A stretch of DNA of 64,000 nt from Winkia neuii (GTDB lineage: Bacteria > Actinomycetota > Actinomycetes > Actinomycetales > Actinomycetaceae): assembly GCF_029011175.1 (NCBI RefSeq), contig NZ_CP118946.1, positions 2,104,680 through 2,168,679 on the forward strand. The letters run 5' to 3'. The first letter of the stretch is position 1. Every line of letters starts with the position of its first letter. Position numbers and translations under genes: made by a program. The notes under the pieces are model-generated. The model worked only from the letters and a program-made list of their open reading frames with translations, did no database searches and was not told where the DNA came from. This document shows, piece after piece, positions 9,758 to 17,154 of this stretch.

Positions 9758-10771
9758 ATGGTCACCAGGCAGGACGTGGCTCGCGCGGCCGGGGTGTCGC
9801 CCTCTACCGTTTCCTACGTACTTTCCGGACGCCGCCCCACCTCGGCGGCCACCCGCGAGCGCGTCCTAGCCACCATCGAGGCGTTAGGGTATGTCCCCAA
9901 TGCCACTGCCAGTGCGCTGGCGTCGCGGTCTGTGCGCACGATCGGCCTGCACACAATTCCGGCAGTGTATGGGGTGGATTCCATTGCCACCGAATACATG
10001 GCGGGAATGCACTCGGAGGTGCAGAAGGTTGGCGCTTCGCTGGTGCTGCCGTTCCTAACTGGCTCGGACAGTGAAGCCTTTAGGCGATTCCTGCGCTCGC
10101 GCGTGGTAGACACAATGATTCTGATGGACGTGTCCACGGATGACTGGCGCGAACAGGTCATGTTGGAAGAGCATTTCCCGGGCGTAATGCTGGGGCTGAC
10201 GGGACGCCGCGGAGGGTTGCCCTACGTCGAATCTGACTTCGCGGCGGTGGGAAGAATGGCCGTAGCCAAAGGGGCAAAATACGGCCACCGCAACGCCTTG
10301 CTACTCACGCGCGACGTGGCCACGGACGGTTCGGTGCCCCGCACCGGCCGCACCATTGCTACTTCCGCCATTGCTGCCTGCCGGGCAAGCGGGATCAGCG
10401 TGCGCGAAATGTGCGTCCCCACTCACCCGAGCTACGCCCTGGACGTGGCCGACTGCTTATGCCAGCCGGATGCGCCCACGCTGCTACTTGCCGAAAACGG
10501 GGAGTTAGCAGCCGTTGCGGTAACCGTCCTAAAGGATCGCGGCCTTGCCCTAGGGGTTGATTATTCGGTAATCGCTCTGGGCGGCGAGGCCCGATTCCAC
10601 CCCTATATTCCCCCCATGTTTACCGAGGTGTCCGGGCCTCGAAAGGAAATGGGGGCGCACACTATTCGCCTCGCACTGGCCCCGCACAAGGCGGTGCGCT
10701 CAAAAATGTACCCACCTCTTTTGATAGATCGAGGAACCCTCACCAAGGCCAAGAGCGGCCCAGGAGCATAA
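9758..10771 (+). CDS. LacI-family transcriptional regulator
   Basis: DNA-binding repressor, 337 residues. The N-terminal helix-turn-helix and hinge are canonical (VARAAGVSPSTVSYVLSG, then YVPNATASALASRSVRTIG). A periplasmic-binding-protein-like sensor domain follows from about residue 65. It lies 20 bases downstream of the glucosidase and its stop overlaps the next start (TAATG). It most likely autoregulates the sugar operon through the palindrome at 4780-4793, with an alpha-glucoside or derivative as inducer; this is inference from position. Confidence 0.92.
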   Translation: MVTRQDVARAAGVSPSTVSYVLSGRRPTSAATRERVLATIEALGYVPNATASALASRSVRTIGLHTIPAVYGVDSIATEYMAGMHSEVQKVGASLVLPFLTGSDSEAFRRFLRSRVVDTMILMDVSTDDWREQVMLEEHFPGVMLGLTGRRGGLPYVESDFAAVGRMAVAKGAKYGHRNALLLTRDVATDGSVPRTGRTIATSAIAACRASGISVREMCVPTHPSYALDVADCLCQPDAPTLLLAENGELAAVAVTVLKDRGLALGVDYSVIALGGEARFHPYIPPMFTEVSGPRKEMGAHTIRLALAPHKAVRSKMYPPLLIDRGTLTKAKSGPGA

Positions 10772-11991
10772 TGCAACAAGTAACAGCACAAACACGACAA
10801 GCAAGGGCGGCAGTAACCGCCCTCTTCTTTACCAATGGAGCGCTGATGGCGGGCATGGTACCCCGCTACCCGGCCATAAAAGACGTTTTCGAGCTGAGCG
10901 GTTCCACCTACGGGCTCACGGTCGCCCTATTTCCCCTGGGCGGCATGTGCGGGGGAGCCATTACTGCCTGGGCAATTCGCAAATGGGGCTCGGCGCGGGT
11001 TGCTGCCTCCGGAACCGCCATTTTAGGGGTCCTGTTCGCTCTAGCCGGGTTCTTAGTGTCATTTAGCGAGGCCGGGTGGCTAGGCATCGGCATAGGGTAT
11101 GCGGCCTTCGCTGCCAGCTTCTTCGCCTGCGGCTTCTGCGATGCCAACGTGGATGTGGGCCAGAACGCGCACGGGTTACGAGTACAAAAACGGTACGGCC
11201 GCTCAATCATCAATTCCTTCCATGCCGCCTGGTCCGGTGGTGTTGTTGCAGGCGGGCTACTGGCATCCGTGGCCATTGCCGTGGGGCTGCCAATCGGGTG
11301 GCACATGCTGCTAGCCGGTGGCCTATTCGCGCTGCTAGGACAGGTGGCGCTCAGGTACACCCTTCCCGGACCGGAGGGGCAAAATGCGGAAGAGGAAGCG
11401 AACGCAGCGGCAGTGCATACCATCCGCATATCCCCCATCCTGGCCTTGGCCGCACTGATTTTCCTATCAATCGCAGGCGCCCTGGTAGAGGACAACGCCC
11501 AGGCCTGGGCCACCCTATACATGCGCGATTTCCTTGGCATTTCCGCCGCGTTGGCAGGGAGCGCATACGTGGCCGCGTTCGCCGCCCAGCTAATTGGCCG
11601 CATGGTTGGCGACCGCATGATCGACAACTGGGGGCCGCGCACCGTGATCGGCCTCGGCGGGCTACTAATCACCGTAGGCATGTTCGCGTCCATGCTTTTC
11701 CCCTCTGCCTTCACCACGGTTACCGGACTGGCACTGGCAGGTTTCGGATCGGCAACCATAGTGCCGATCGCAATGAACGCGGCAGACGACATTCCCGGCC
11801 TGCGTCCAGGTACCGGACTTGCCGTATTAGCTTGGCTAATGCGCGTCGCCTTCCTTGCCTCTCCCCCACTAATCGGCAAAATCGTCGACATCTTCGGCGT
11901 CCGAGTAAGCCTGTGGGCCCTTCCCTTCGCCGGATTGGCAGTAATTGCGTCCTCGTTTGTATTAGCTGCCCAAACCAAACAAAGGATATGA
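10771..11991 (+). CDS. MFS transporter (YbjJ-like)
   Basis: Major facilitator superfamily protein, 406 residues, 12 predicted helices. The region RYGRSIINSFHAAWSGG after helix 4 resembles the YbjJ/FucP-related group. The ATG overlaps the LacI stop as TAATG and has AGGAG 5 bases upstream, so it is the last gene of the alpha-glucoside operon. It may export a sugar or metabolite to avoid overload, or import a second substrate; the sequence does not tell. Confidence 0.85.
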   Translation: MQQVTAQTRQARAAVTALFFTNGALMAGMVPRYPAIKDVFELSGSTYGLTVALFPLGGMCGGAITAWAIRKWGSARVAASGTAILGVLFALAGFLVSFSEAGWLGIGIGYAAFAASFFACGFCDANVDVGQNAHGLRVQKRYGRSIINSFHAAWSGGVVAGGLLASVAIAVGLPIGWHMLLAGGLFALLGQVALRYTLPGPEGQNAEEEANAAAVHTIRISPILALAALIFLSIAGALVEDNAQAWATLYMRDFLGISAALAGSAYVAAFAAQLIGRMVGDRMIDNWGPRTVIGLGGLLITVGMFASMLFPSAFTTVTGLALAGFGSATIVPIAMNAADDIPGLRPGTGLAVLAWLMRVAFLASPPLIGKIVDIFGVRVSLWALPFAGLAVIASSFVLAAQTKQRI

Positions 11992-12118
11992 TCACCTGCG
12001 ACCCGGCAGTTCGCCGAGCCGCAAGGACTGCAGCGCTGTCGCTCGGGATGCGACGAGCGCTCGCCGCATTTGAAAGTCACTCACTGCGCTCTTGCTCACC
12101 AAAATAGAGTGAGGACTA

Positions 12119-12658
12119 ATGATCACCACTAATCCCGCCCAACGCAACTACAAAGTTGCCGCCCTCGTAGGCATCATTGGCGGTTTCTTCTCGGCAATCG
12201 TGAAATTCGGCTGGGAGGTTCCCTTCCCTCCGCGCACTCCAGAACGCAATGCGACTAACCCGCCCCAATCCACCCTGGAAATGTTGGGTATGTCCCCCGA
12301 AGCGTCGCATACTTCCGTCACTTACAACGGCAATGCGTTGCCCATCTACTCGTTCCTGATTCACTTCTCGTTCGCGATCTTCTTCGCGGTGCTCTACTGC
12401 CTGCTAGCAGAAGTGAACACGAAGGTCACCCTGTGGCAGGGCGCAGCCTTCGGCATTGTGGTCTACGTGCTGTTCCACGTTCTACTAATGCCCGCCCTCG
12501 GTATTGTTCCCGCGCCTTGGAATCAGCCTTTTGCAGAGCACTTCTCGGAATTCTTCGGACACATTGTCTGGCTGTGGTCCATAGAGATTGTCCGTCGCGA
12601 TCTGCGCAACCGGATCACCGGAGAACCTGATCCGAGGCCGGAAGTGCGCGCTGCATGA
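12119..12658 (+). CDS. YagU-like inner membrane protein (DUF1440)
   Basis: A 179-residue membrane protein resembling YagU of E. coli, a DUF1440 protein linked to acid resistance in that organism. Visible family features are the first helix with GGFFSAIVKFGWEVPFPPR, about four membrane segments in total, and the FGHIVWLWSIEIVRRDLR end. A GAGG site lies about 7 bases before the ATG. It is followed immediately by a strong hairpin at 12668-12707. Physiological role here is unknown. Confidence 0.82.
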   Translation: MITTNPAQRNYKVAALVGIIGGFFSAIVKFGWEVPFPPRTPERNATNPPQSTLEMLGMSPEASHTSVTYNGNALPIYSFLIHFSFAIFFAVLYCLLAEVNTKVTLWQGAAFGIVVYVLFHVLLMPALGIVPAPWNQPFAEHFSEFFGHIVWLWSIEIVRRDLRNRITGEPDPRPEVRAA

Positions 12659-12667
12659 CTTTCCGCT

Positions 12668-12707
12668 CGCCGCTAGCACCCACCCACACGTGTCGGTGCT
12701 AGCGGCG
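12668..12707 (+). terminator. 13-bp perfect hairpin after the yagU-like gene
   Basis: Arms 12668-12680 and 12695-12707 (CGCCGCTAGCACC and its exact complement) enclose a 14-base loop that itself contains the palindrome ACACGTGT. There is no T-run, so it is an I-shaped terminator candidate, common in actinobacteria. It ends 33 bases before the -10 of the next gene. Confidence 0.6.
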
Positions 12708-12739
12708 ATATTAGCCCACAGCCACAGCGTTTTATCCAC

Positions 12740-12745
12740 TATGCT
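12740..12745 (+). promoter_or_regulatory. -10 element of a likely leaderless promoter (HerA-like gene)
   Basis: TATGCT is followed by 7 bases and then GTG at 12753, with no Shine-Dalgarno sequence. This spacing puts the transcription start on the start codon. Confidence 0.45.
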
Positions 12746-12752
12746 TTCCAGT

Positions 12753-14579
12753 GTGAGTGCAAATGAAAGCCCCGAGGAACTACAAGCCCAACTAGCCGCC
12801 GCCCGCGCAGAAGCCGCAGAGGCAAAAGCCGAAGCAGCTCGCCTCAAAGCTGAGGCCGCCGAAGCCCGCGCAGCCGCCGCCCAAGCAAGCACTTCTCCGG
12901 CACCCAAGGAAGATTCGGATCAGTCCCAGACGCCAGCGCCTGAACAGCCCGAATCGGATCAGCCTGAGGCGCCAGCGGAAGCCACCCAAGAATCTTCGGA
13001 GCTGGCACAGACCATCAAGGCCGGCTACTCGTTTACGGATGACCTACAGACCATTACTCTGGGCACTCTTCTTGAGGGCGACACCCCCACCCCCGGCGTA
13101 ACCGCCAAACTGCCGCTTTCGATCATGAACCGTCACCTGCTTGTTGCGGGCGCTACGGGCACGGGCAAGACACGCACGTTGCAGCTGCTGGCCGAAGGGC
13201 TCTCTAGCGCCGGCTGCCCCGCCGTATTGGTAGATGTGAAGGGCGATCTTACCGGCCTGGCCGAGGCGGGGCAGGCCTCAGACAAGCTAACGCAGCGCAC
13301 CAGCGCCAACGGACAAGAGTGGAAGGGCGACGCTTTCCCCGTCCAACTACTTACCCCTTCCGGCGCAGAAGCTCCCGTTCCGGGCGCCTTGGTGCGAACT
13401 CGTGTCACCGACTTTGGGCCACTCCTGTTGGCCCGCGCATTGCAGCTGAACACGACGCAGGAGCAAGCCTTACAGCTCATCTTCAGTTGGGCCGACTCCA
13501 ACGGGTTAGACCTGGTAGACCTGGGCGACCTCCGCTCGGTCATCACGTTCCTAACCTCTAAAGAGGGCAAGGCCGAACTGGCCACCATCGGCGGGGTTGG
13601 TCCCGCTACGGCAGGGGTCATCCTGCGCACGCTCAGCGCGTTGGAATCGCAAGGTGGCGACAAGTTCTTTGGCGAGCCCAGCTTTGACACGGCCGACCTG
13701 CTGGCCAAGCAGGGCGAACGGGGCGTCATTTCTTTGCTTGAGGTCGGCGACATGTCCACCCGGCCCGCGCTCATCTCCGCCCTCATCATGTGGCTGCTAG
13801 CGCAACTATTCCAAACTTTGCCCGAAGTGGGCGACGTCGACAAACCCCACCTGACCTTTGTTTTCGATGAGGCTCACCTGCTATTTACCGACGCCACCAA
13901 AGAATTCGTGCGCCAGGTGGTGCACACGGTGCGGCTGATCCGGTCGAAAGGCGTCTCGGTCGTCTTCGTCACCCAGTCTCCCAACGATATTCCAGCGGAC
14001 GTGCTAGCACAGCTCGGCTCCCGCATCCAGCATGGGCTGAGGGCGGCCACCCCACAAGACCAGAAGGCGCTCAAGCAGACCGTAAAGACTTTCCCAGAAA
14101 CCAGCCTGGACCTGGCAGAAGTGCTGACCAATCTGGGTACCGGCGAGGCCGTCGTGACCGTCCTCGACCCGAAGGGCAGGCCCACCCCGGTAGCCCCATT
14201 TTCGGTATGGGCGCCCGCCTCGGTGATGGGGCAGGCCAGCCCAGAAAAGGTGAAGGAACTAGCGGCCTCTGCACTGGCACAAAAGTACGCGACCGCAATG
14301 GACCCGCATTCGGCCACCGAAGAGCTAGCCGAGCGCGCCCAGAAGGCACAGGCGGAAACCGAAGCTAAAGCCCAAAAGGAGGCCGCTGACAAGGAGGCCG
14401 AAAAAGCTGCCAAGCAGGCCCAAAAAGATGCTGAACGGGCTCAAAAGGAAGCAGAAAAAGCCCGAGCCAAACGCAGCAAAGACATGGAATCGGTGCTGAC
14501 GAACGTGCTGCGCTCGGCTGGACGCACTTTGGGCCGCGAAATCACCAGGTCGATTTTCGGCACCCGCAGGCGCAAGTAG
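12753..14579 (+). CDS. HerA-like ATPase (DUF853/YjgR family)
   Basis: Ring-forming P-loop ATPase of the HerA/FtsK superfamily. Residues 1-80 are an Ala/Glu/Lys-rich coiled coil and a Pro/Glu/Ser linker. The ATPase domain has Walker A (VAGATGTGKTRTLQLLAEGL), Walker B (LTFVFDEAHLLF) and a QSPNDIP motif. The last 75 residues are another Ala/Lys/Glu coiled coil. The C-terminal DUF853 pattern is typical of YjgR. Start set at GTG 12753 as a leaderless start. ATG 12741 is in frame but lies inside the putative -10, and a longer frame from 12588 overlaps the yagU-like gene. Biological role is unsettled in this family. Confidence 0.88.
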   Translation: MSANESPEELQAQLAAARAEAAEAKAEAARLKAEAAEARAAAAQASTSPAPKEDSDQSQTPAPEQPESDQPEAPAEATQESSELAQTIKAGYSFTDDLQTITLGTLLEGDTPTPGVTAKLPLSIMNRHLLVAGATGTGKTRTLQLLAEGLSSAGCPAVLVDVKGDLTGLAEAGQASDKLTQRTSANGQEWKGDAFPVQLLTPSGAEAPVPGALVRTRVTDFGPLLLARALQLNTTQEQALQLIFSWADSNGLDLVDLGDLRSVITFLTSKEGKAELATIGGVGPATAGVILRTLSALESQGGDKFFGEPSFDTADLLAKQGERGVISLLEVGDMSTRPALISALIMWLLAQLFQTLPEVGDVDKPHLTFVFDEAHLLFTDATKEFVRQVVHTVRLIRSKGVSVVFVTQSPNDIPADVLAQLGSRIQHGLRAATPQDQKALKQTVKTFPETSLDLAEVLTNLGTGEAVVTVLDPKGRPTPVAPFSVWAPASVMGQASPEKVKELAASALAQKYATAMDPHSATEELAERAQKAQAETEAKAQKEAADKEAEKAAKQAQKDAERAQKEAEKARAKRSKDMESVLTNVLRSAGRTLGREITRSIFGTRRRK

Positions 14580-14795
14580 TTAGTGTTCCTGGCTGCGCGC
14601 TGCCAGCCCAATAATCCAAAAACCGCACGCCACCAGTGAGGCAAAACCGGTGAATTGGGCCCAGCGGCGGGCCAGCCCGCCCACTTTACAGGCAAAGCTA
14701 CCCGGATCAGCCAACACGTCAGTTATTACGTAGCCGGCTAGAGCGACAACAGTGACCGCTAAAAGGGTCAGTGCGATGCGGCGAAGTAATTGCAA
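14580..14795 (-). CDS. Small two-helix membrane protein, unknown
   Basis: A 71-residue protein with two hydrophobic segments (about residues 6-27 and 48-66) and a cysteine in the loop and in helix 2. Start TTG at 14795 has a good GGAGG site 6 bases upstream, which supports it as a real gene. Its stop touches the stop of the convergent HerA-like gene. I recognise no family. Confidence 0.6.
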   Translation of the reverse strand: MQLLRRIALTLLAVTVVALAGYVITDVLADPGSFACKVGGLARRWAQFTGFASLVACGFWIIGLAARSQEH

Positions 14796-14957
14796 TTGGG
14801 GCCTCCGCGCATAAGACTAGCGCACTCTTTGCCGCATGGAATAGCCAAAAACATTATATTTTCCTAATGTTTAGGCCCTGAACGGGAACTATAACAATTC
14901 AATTTTGTTTTTTCGCCTGTACACTTGCCATATAACTGGCTAACAGAAGAGGTAGGC

Positions 14958-15260
14958 GTGCAACAAAACCTGGATAAGTGGCTCATCCGACTGGGGATGG
15001 TAATCCTGATCGGATGGATCTTAACAGACATGTTCGGCACCTACGTGTCATCGCACATGACCGCCTACTCCGACCCCCTCGACTACTTCGTACAGGGCCT
15101 ATGGAACTGCGCGATCATGTTTTTCACTTCCTACAACGGCATCGCCATCTTGATGGCCGGCCTCATCATCCGCGAAGTGAGGGCCTCCCGAGCAGACTTT
15201 CGGGCCCGCCCCGGAACAGATGTCCAAAGCGAGCCCGAAGGAAGTAGCACACAGCAGTAA
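14958..15260 (+). CDS. Small membrane protein, unknown
   Basis: A protein of 100 residues with two membrane segments (MVILIGWILTDMFGTYV and a second around FTSYNGIAILMAGLII) and a charged, Ser/Glu-rich tail. GTG at 14958 is preferred because AAGAGG lies 5 bases before it. A TTG at 14925 in the same frame sits inside a likely -10 region (TATAAC). It converges with, and ends one base before, the MetS-like gene. No family recognised. Confidence 0.6.
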   Translation: MQQNLDKWLIRLGMVILIGWILTDMFGTYVSSHMTAYSDPLDYFVQGLWNCAIMFFTSYNGIAILMAGLIIREVRASRADFRARPGTDVQSEPEGSSTQQ

Positions 15261-15422
15261 CTACTGAGGCTTACTTATGCCCGTCGAGGGCGTATTAGCC
15301 ACTATCTTTTCCGCCCTTTCGTATGGCGTGGACATGTAGTGCAATGCCACTACGGATCCGATTAGTCCACCCCACACGATAAGGATGGTTACCAACATCA
15401 GGATGATTGCTGCTCCGGTCAC
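15261..15422 (-). CDS. MetS-type small subunit of NSS transporter (53 aa)
   Basis: A 53-residue protein starting GTG at 15422, overlapping the transporter stop by 4 bases (GTGA). It has one membrane helix (AAIILMLVTILIVWGGLIGS) and a short tail containing HYMSTPYE. This matches the MetS-like small subunits that accompany sodium-dependent methionine/alanine transporters such as MetPS of Corynebacterium glutamicum. The coupling and the helix-plus-short-tail architecture are the evidence. It is easily missed because of its size. Confidence 0.85.
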   Translation of the reverse strand: MTGAAIILMLVTILIVWGGLIGSVVALHYMSTPYERAEKIVANTPSTGISKPQ

Positions 15423-16978
15423 TGCTGGGCCTCCTTAATCCAGTCGACGTCACTCAGGTCGTGTTCGCCCTCGAGCGATTCTTCGTCCCGCCACTTCACC
15501 AGCGGGAACACGACGGCAAATACTGCGCACAGTGCCACGCACCCCCAGCCGAAGGCGGCCACGTACCAGGTGGGGTATTCCCCGTAGCCTTCGAGCAGGT
15601 AGTCCTTTATGGACAGCATCAGCATGATGCCTAGGAAGAGCGGGATGAACAGGCTGACCATCCAGGTCCACCAGCGTCCCACGTGCACGGTAGACAGCAC
15701 GTTCAGGTGGTCGCGCAGTGGCTTCAGCTTGGGCCAGACCCACGACACAGCAACGGCCATGAGGATGGTTGCGAAGACGACGCCGACCGAGTTGATGAAC
15801 GCGTCCACAGTGTCCACGGCGCCCATGCCCGAGGTGGTGCCGTACAGCAACAGCGAGATCACGCCGGCTACGGAGCCAAGCATGATTGCCGCGCGCTTTA
15901 CGGGCCAGCCGAACTTGTCGGCAAAAGCGCCAGAGACAACCTGTACCAGCGACAGCAGCGAGGTTACGCCCGCCAACGTCAAAGAAACGAAGAACAGGAT
16001 GCCGAAGAAGGCGCCGCCGGGCATCATTGAAATGATCTTCGGGAAGGTGATGAACGCCAGGGAAATGCCGGACAGGCCTTCCAGGTCAGACACCTGCATG
16101 CCCTGCTGGTAAGCCATGAAACCGAGGGCGGAGAACACGCCGATTCCGGCCAGGATTTCGAACGAGGAGTTCGCGAATCCCGCTACAAGGGCGGTGCCCG
16201 TCAGGTTCGATTTGCGGCGCAGGTAGGAGGCGTAGGTCAGCATGATGCCGAAGCCCGCCGACATGGAGAAGAAGATTTGTGCGAACGCGGCCATCCACAC
16301 CTTCGGCTTGGCGATCGCAGACCAGTCGGGAGTGAAGAAGGAGTTTAGCCCTTCCATGGCTCCGGGCAGCAGCAACGAGCGCACTACCAGGGCGGCGAAG
16401 ACCACTACCAGCAGCGGAATGAAGATCTTGTTTGCGCGCTCGACGCCCTTTTGCACGCCGAGGGCGATGATGCCTACCACTGCCACCCACATGAGTGCCA
16501 GCGGGATCATTACGCCCCAGACCGGGGAGCCGATGACGGCGGTCTGGCTGGAGGTTTCCAGGAACTTCGTGAAGAAGAACTTCTGCGGATCGTCGCCCCA
16601 CGCGTTGGTGACGGCGAAGAAGATGTAGCGGAAGGACCAGGCCAGGATTACGGCGTAGTAGGTCATGATGACGAAGCAAACACCCACGTGCCACCAGCCG
16701 ATGAATTCGGCCTTTTTGTTGATGCGGCGGAATGCTAGCGGCGGGGTGCCGTGGAAGCGGTGGCCGATCGCGTAGTCAAGTAGCAAGATAGGTAGGCCGA
16801 TGGCTAGTAGTGCGCACAGGTAGGGAACGATGAACGCTCCGCCGCCGTTTTCGTATGCTACTCCTGGGAATCGCCAAATGTTGCCGAGGCCGATTGCGGA
16901 CCCGACTGCAGCTAGGATGAAACCCAGTTGCCCGGACCATGCGCCGCGGGCATTAGATTTTGACTTAGTTTCAGCCAC
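15419..16978 (-). CDS. Sodium:neurotransmitter symporter family transporter (MetP-like)
   Basis: Sodium-coupled amino-acid symporter of the NSS/SNF family, 519 residues, about 12 helices. The family's first-helix signature is clear (GFILAAVGSAIGLGNIWRFPG), and the conserved helix 6 and 8 regions follow. GTG start with AAGAAGG upstream. With the overlapping MetS-like gene it forms a two-gene operon, so methionine, alanine or another neutral amino acid is the probable substrate (inferred from MetPS). Confidence 0.92.
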   Translation of the reverse strand: MAETKSKSNARGAWSGQLGFILAAVGSAIGLGNIWRFPGVAYENGGGAFIVPYLCALLAIGLPILLLDYAIGHRFHGTPPLAFRRINKKAEFIGWWHVGVCFVIMTYYAVILAWSFRYIFFAVTNAWGDDPQKFFFTKFLETSSQTAVIGSPVWGVMIPLALMWVAVVGIIALGVQKGVERANKIFIPLLVVVFAALVVRSLLLPGAMEGLNSFFTPDWSAIAKPKVWMAAFAQIFFSMSAGFGIMLTYASYLRRKSNLTGTALVAGFANSSFEILAGIGVFSALGFMAYQQGMQVSDLEGLSGISLAFITFPKIISMMPGGAFFGILFFVSLTLAGVTSLLSLVQVVSGAFADKFGWPVKRAAIMLGSVAGVISLLLYGTTSGMGAVDTVDAFINSVGVVFATILMAVAVSWVWPKLKPLRDHLNVLSTVHVGRWWTWMVSLFIPLFLGIMLMLSIKDYLLEGYGEYPTWYVAAFGWGCVALCAVFAVVFPLVKWRDEESLEGEHDLSDVDWIKEAQQ

Positions 16979-17154
16979 GTCTACCTTCTTTTCGAGTTAG
17001 ATTGGGTGAACTCAGCCTAAGACCAGCGTCCATTTCCTGAACAGCTTGTCCGCATTTTGATCATTTTGCGGCGTTGTCTCTGGTTGCAGGGTTTCGCCCT
17101 CGTAATACGCGGGTGCAGAAAATCGAGGGCGACCCCGCCTCCCAGGGGCGTCTT

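Noticed and set aside
12588-12740. Long N-terminal extension of the HerA-like ATPase
   Set aside because: Would overlap the yagU-like gene and the strong hairpin and contain non-family sequence.
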